Assembly (NCBI GenBank): GCA_049999725.1
Contig: JBNGIS010034244.1
Span: 1 to 31,135 of the forward strand
Reading direction: 5' to 3'
Length of the DNA: 31,135 nucleotides
Source of the DNA: Haplomitrium mnioides
Taxonomy: Eukaryota > Marchantiophyta > Haplomitriopsida > Calobryales
Of this stretch, positions 30,611 to 31,135 are shown piece by piece; the stretch's first letter is position 1, and every line of letters begins with the position of its first letter. Both the position numbers and the translations under genes were made by a program. The notes beneath the pieces were generated by a model that saw only the letters and a list, made by a program, of their open reading frames with translations, ran no database searches and had not been told where the DNA came from.

Positions 30611-30782
30611 CCATCCACTCTCCTCTCCTCTCCTCTCCTCTGCCTTCACTTGTCCTTTCCTTTTACTCCCTTCTCAGTCACTGCTTCGCCTTCTGGCCTT
30701 GCCTTTGCGTTTGCACTATACCATTTCTCCTTCTCTTTGTTTGTTTCTTTTTTTCCTCTCCACGCTGTTGTGTTTTATTTCT
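30611..30782 (-). promoter_or_regulatory. GA-rich 5' region of the GT14 gene
   Basis: The minus strand has a GGAGA-type pentamer repeat (30617-30641) directly before the start codon and purine-rich sequence to about 30760, typical of a plant 5' UTR. An upstream ATG at 30612-30614 overlaps the main start, in another frame. There is no clear TATA box; a weak AATAAAAC lies near 30770. Confidence 0.5.
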
Positions 30783-31135
30783 GCATTCCCAACACTACTC
30801 ATATCATTAGTTTACAAACAATGAAACTCATATTAGACGAATATTAGACAATGAACATAGGAATCTAATACTACTCATATGAATAGTTTACACTACTCAA
30901 AAAGAACAATTGAACATACAAATTCAACACTATTAGAACTAGTAGTTTACACTACTTATATTCTACATGGACACACGACTGACACGAGTAGTTTATACAG
31001 CTCACTTACATTCTACATGGACACATGAATCCAATGCTACTGATATGAGTAGTTTATACAACTTACTTACATTCTACATGGACATACAAATCCAATGATA
31101 CTTATACGAGAAGTTTATACAACTCACTTACATTC
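30783..31135. repeat. Degenerate tandem repeat of about 60 bp running off the window
   Basis: Units contain TTCTACATGGACACAT, AATCCAATGCTACT and GAGTAGTTTATACAACT. Clear starts lie at 30961, 31011 and 31072 (spacings 50 and 61; the first has a deletion). To the left, more diverged units recur with ACTACTCATAT and TAGTTTACACTACT (about 30783-30960). The array lies upstream of the GT14 gene and continues beyond the window. Confidence 0.8.

Noticed and set aside
1-31135. tRNA or rRNA genes
   Set aside because: I saw no cloverleaf-forming segments with the expected conserved arms; the tRNA-like strings found are retroelement primer sites.

Overview
The window is nuclear DNA of a land plant. It holds plant-type Ty3/gypsy and Ty1/copia retrotransposons, an STP-family hexose/H+ symporter copy, and a plant-type GT14 (DUF266/BC10-like) glycosyltransferase gene. 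I cannot name the species or decide between angiosperm and non-angiosperm. About 80 percent of the window is nested, decaying retroelements. The only well-supported intact host gene is the GT14 gene on the minus strand at 29402-30610.

Left block (1-12829): a minus-strand Ty3/gypsy element. Its gag lies at 7348-9399, a protease/linker region at 6645-7511, reverse transcriptase at 2226-3446, an RNase H relic at 1640-2220, and an integrase truncated near 1059. The pol gene is split by a 3188-bp insertion at 3452-6639 that begins TG, ends CA and is flanked by the 5-bp duplication GTGAG. This insertion carries an intronless, broken copy of a hexose transporter, so it looks like a host mRNA captured by a non-autonomous LTR-type element. 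A candidate long 5' LTR/leader (9635-12829) lies to the right of the gypsy gag. A 37-bp tandem array sits at 336-667.

Middle block (about 12840-25550): four layers of nesting, three of them closed by target-site duplications. The outermost is an old minus-strand element, visible from a primer-binding-site relic (12956-12970) and a TATA box (25246-25254). Into it went a solo LTR of about 459 bp (13086-25169, duplication TAAAG), which has five perfect heat-shock elements upstream of a TATA box. Into that LTR went a copia element (13341-24960, duplication GGTTC), which separates the heat-shock array from the TATA box. Into the copia gag went a 6.7-kb element (14285-20990, duplication AGTCT) with short LTRs, a gag remnant, no recognisable pol, and several families of tandem repeats. 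All of these coding regions are broken by stops and frameshifts. Many of the changes are C-to-T or G-to-A transitions, as expected for silenced, methylated DNA.

Right block (25560-31135): mostly unassigned sequence with one candidate exon (27482-27679, minus), then the GT14 gene with polyadenylation signals at 29275-29289 and a GA-rich 5' region. The window ends in a degenerate tandem array of about 60-bp units (30783-31135).
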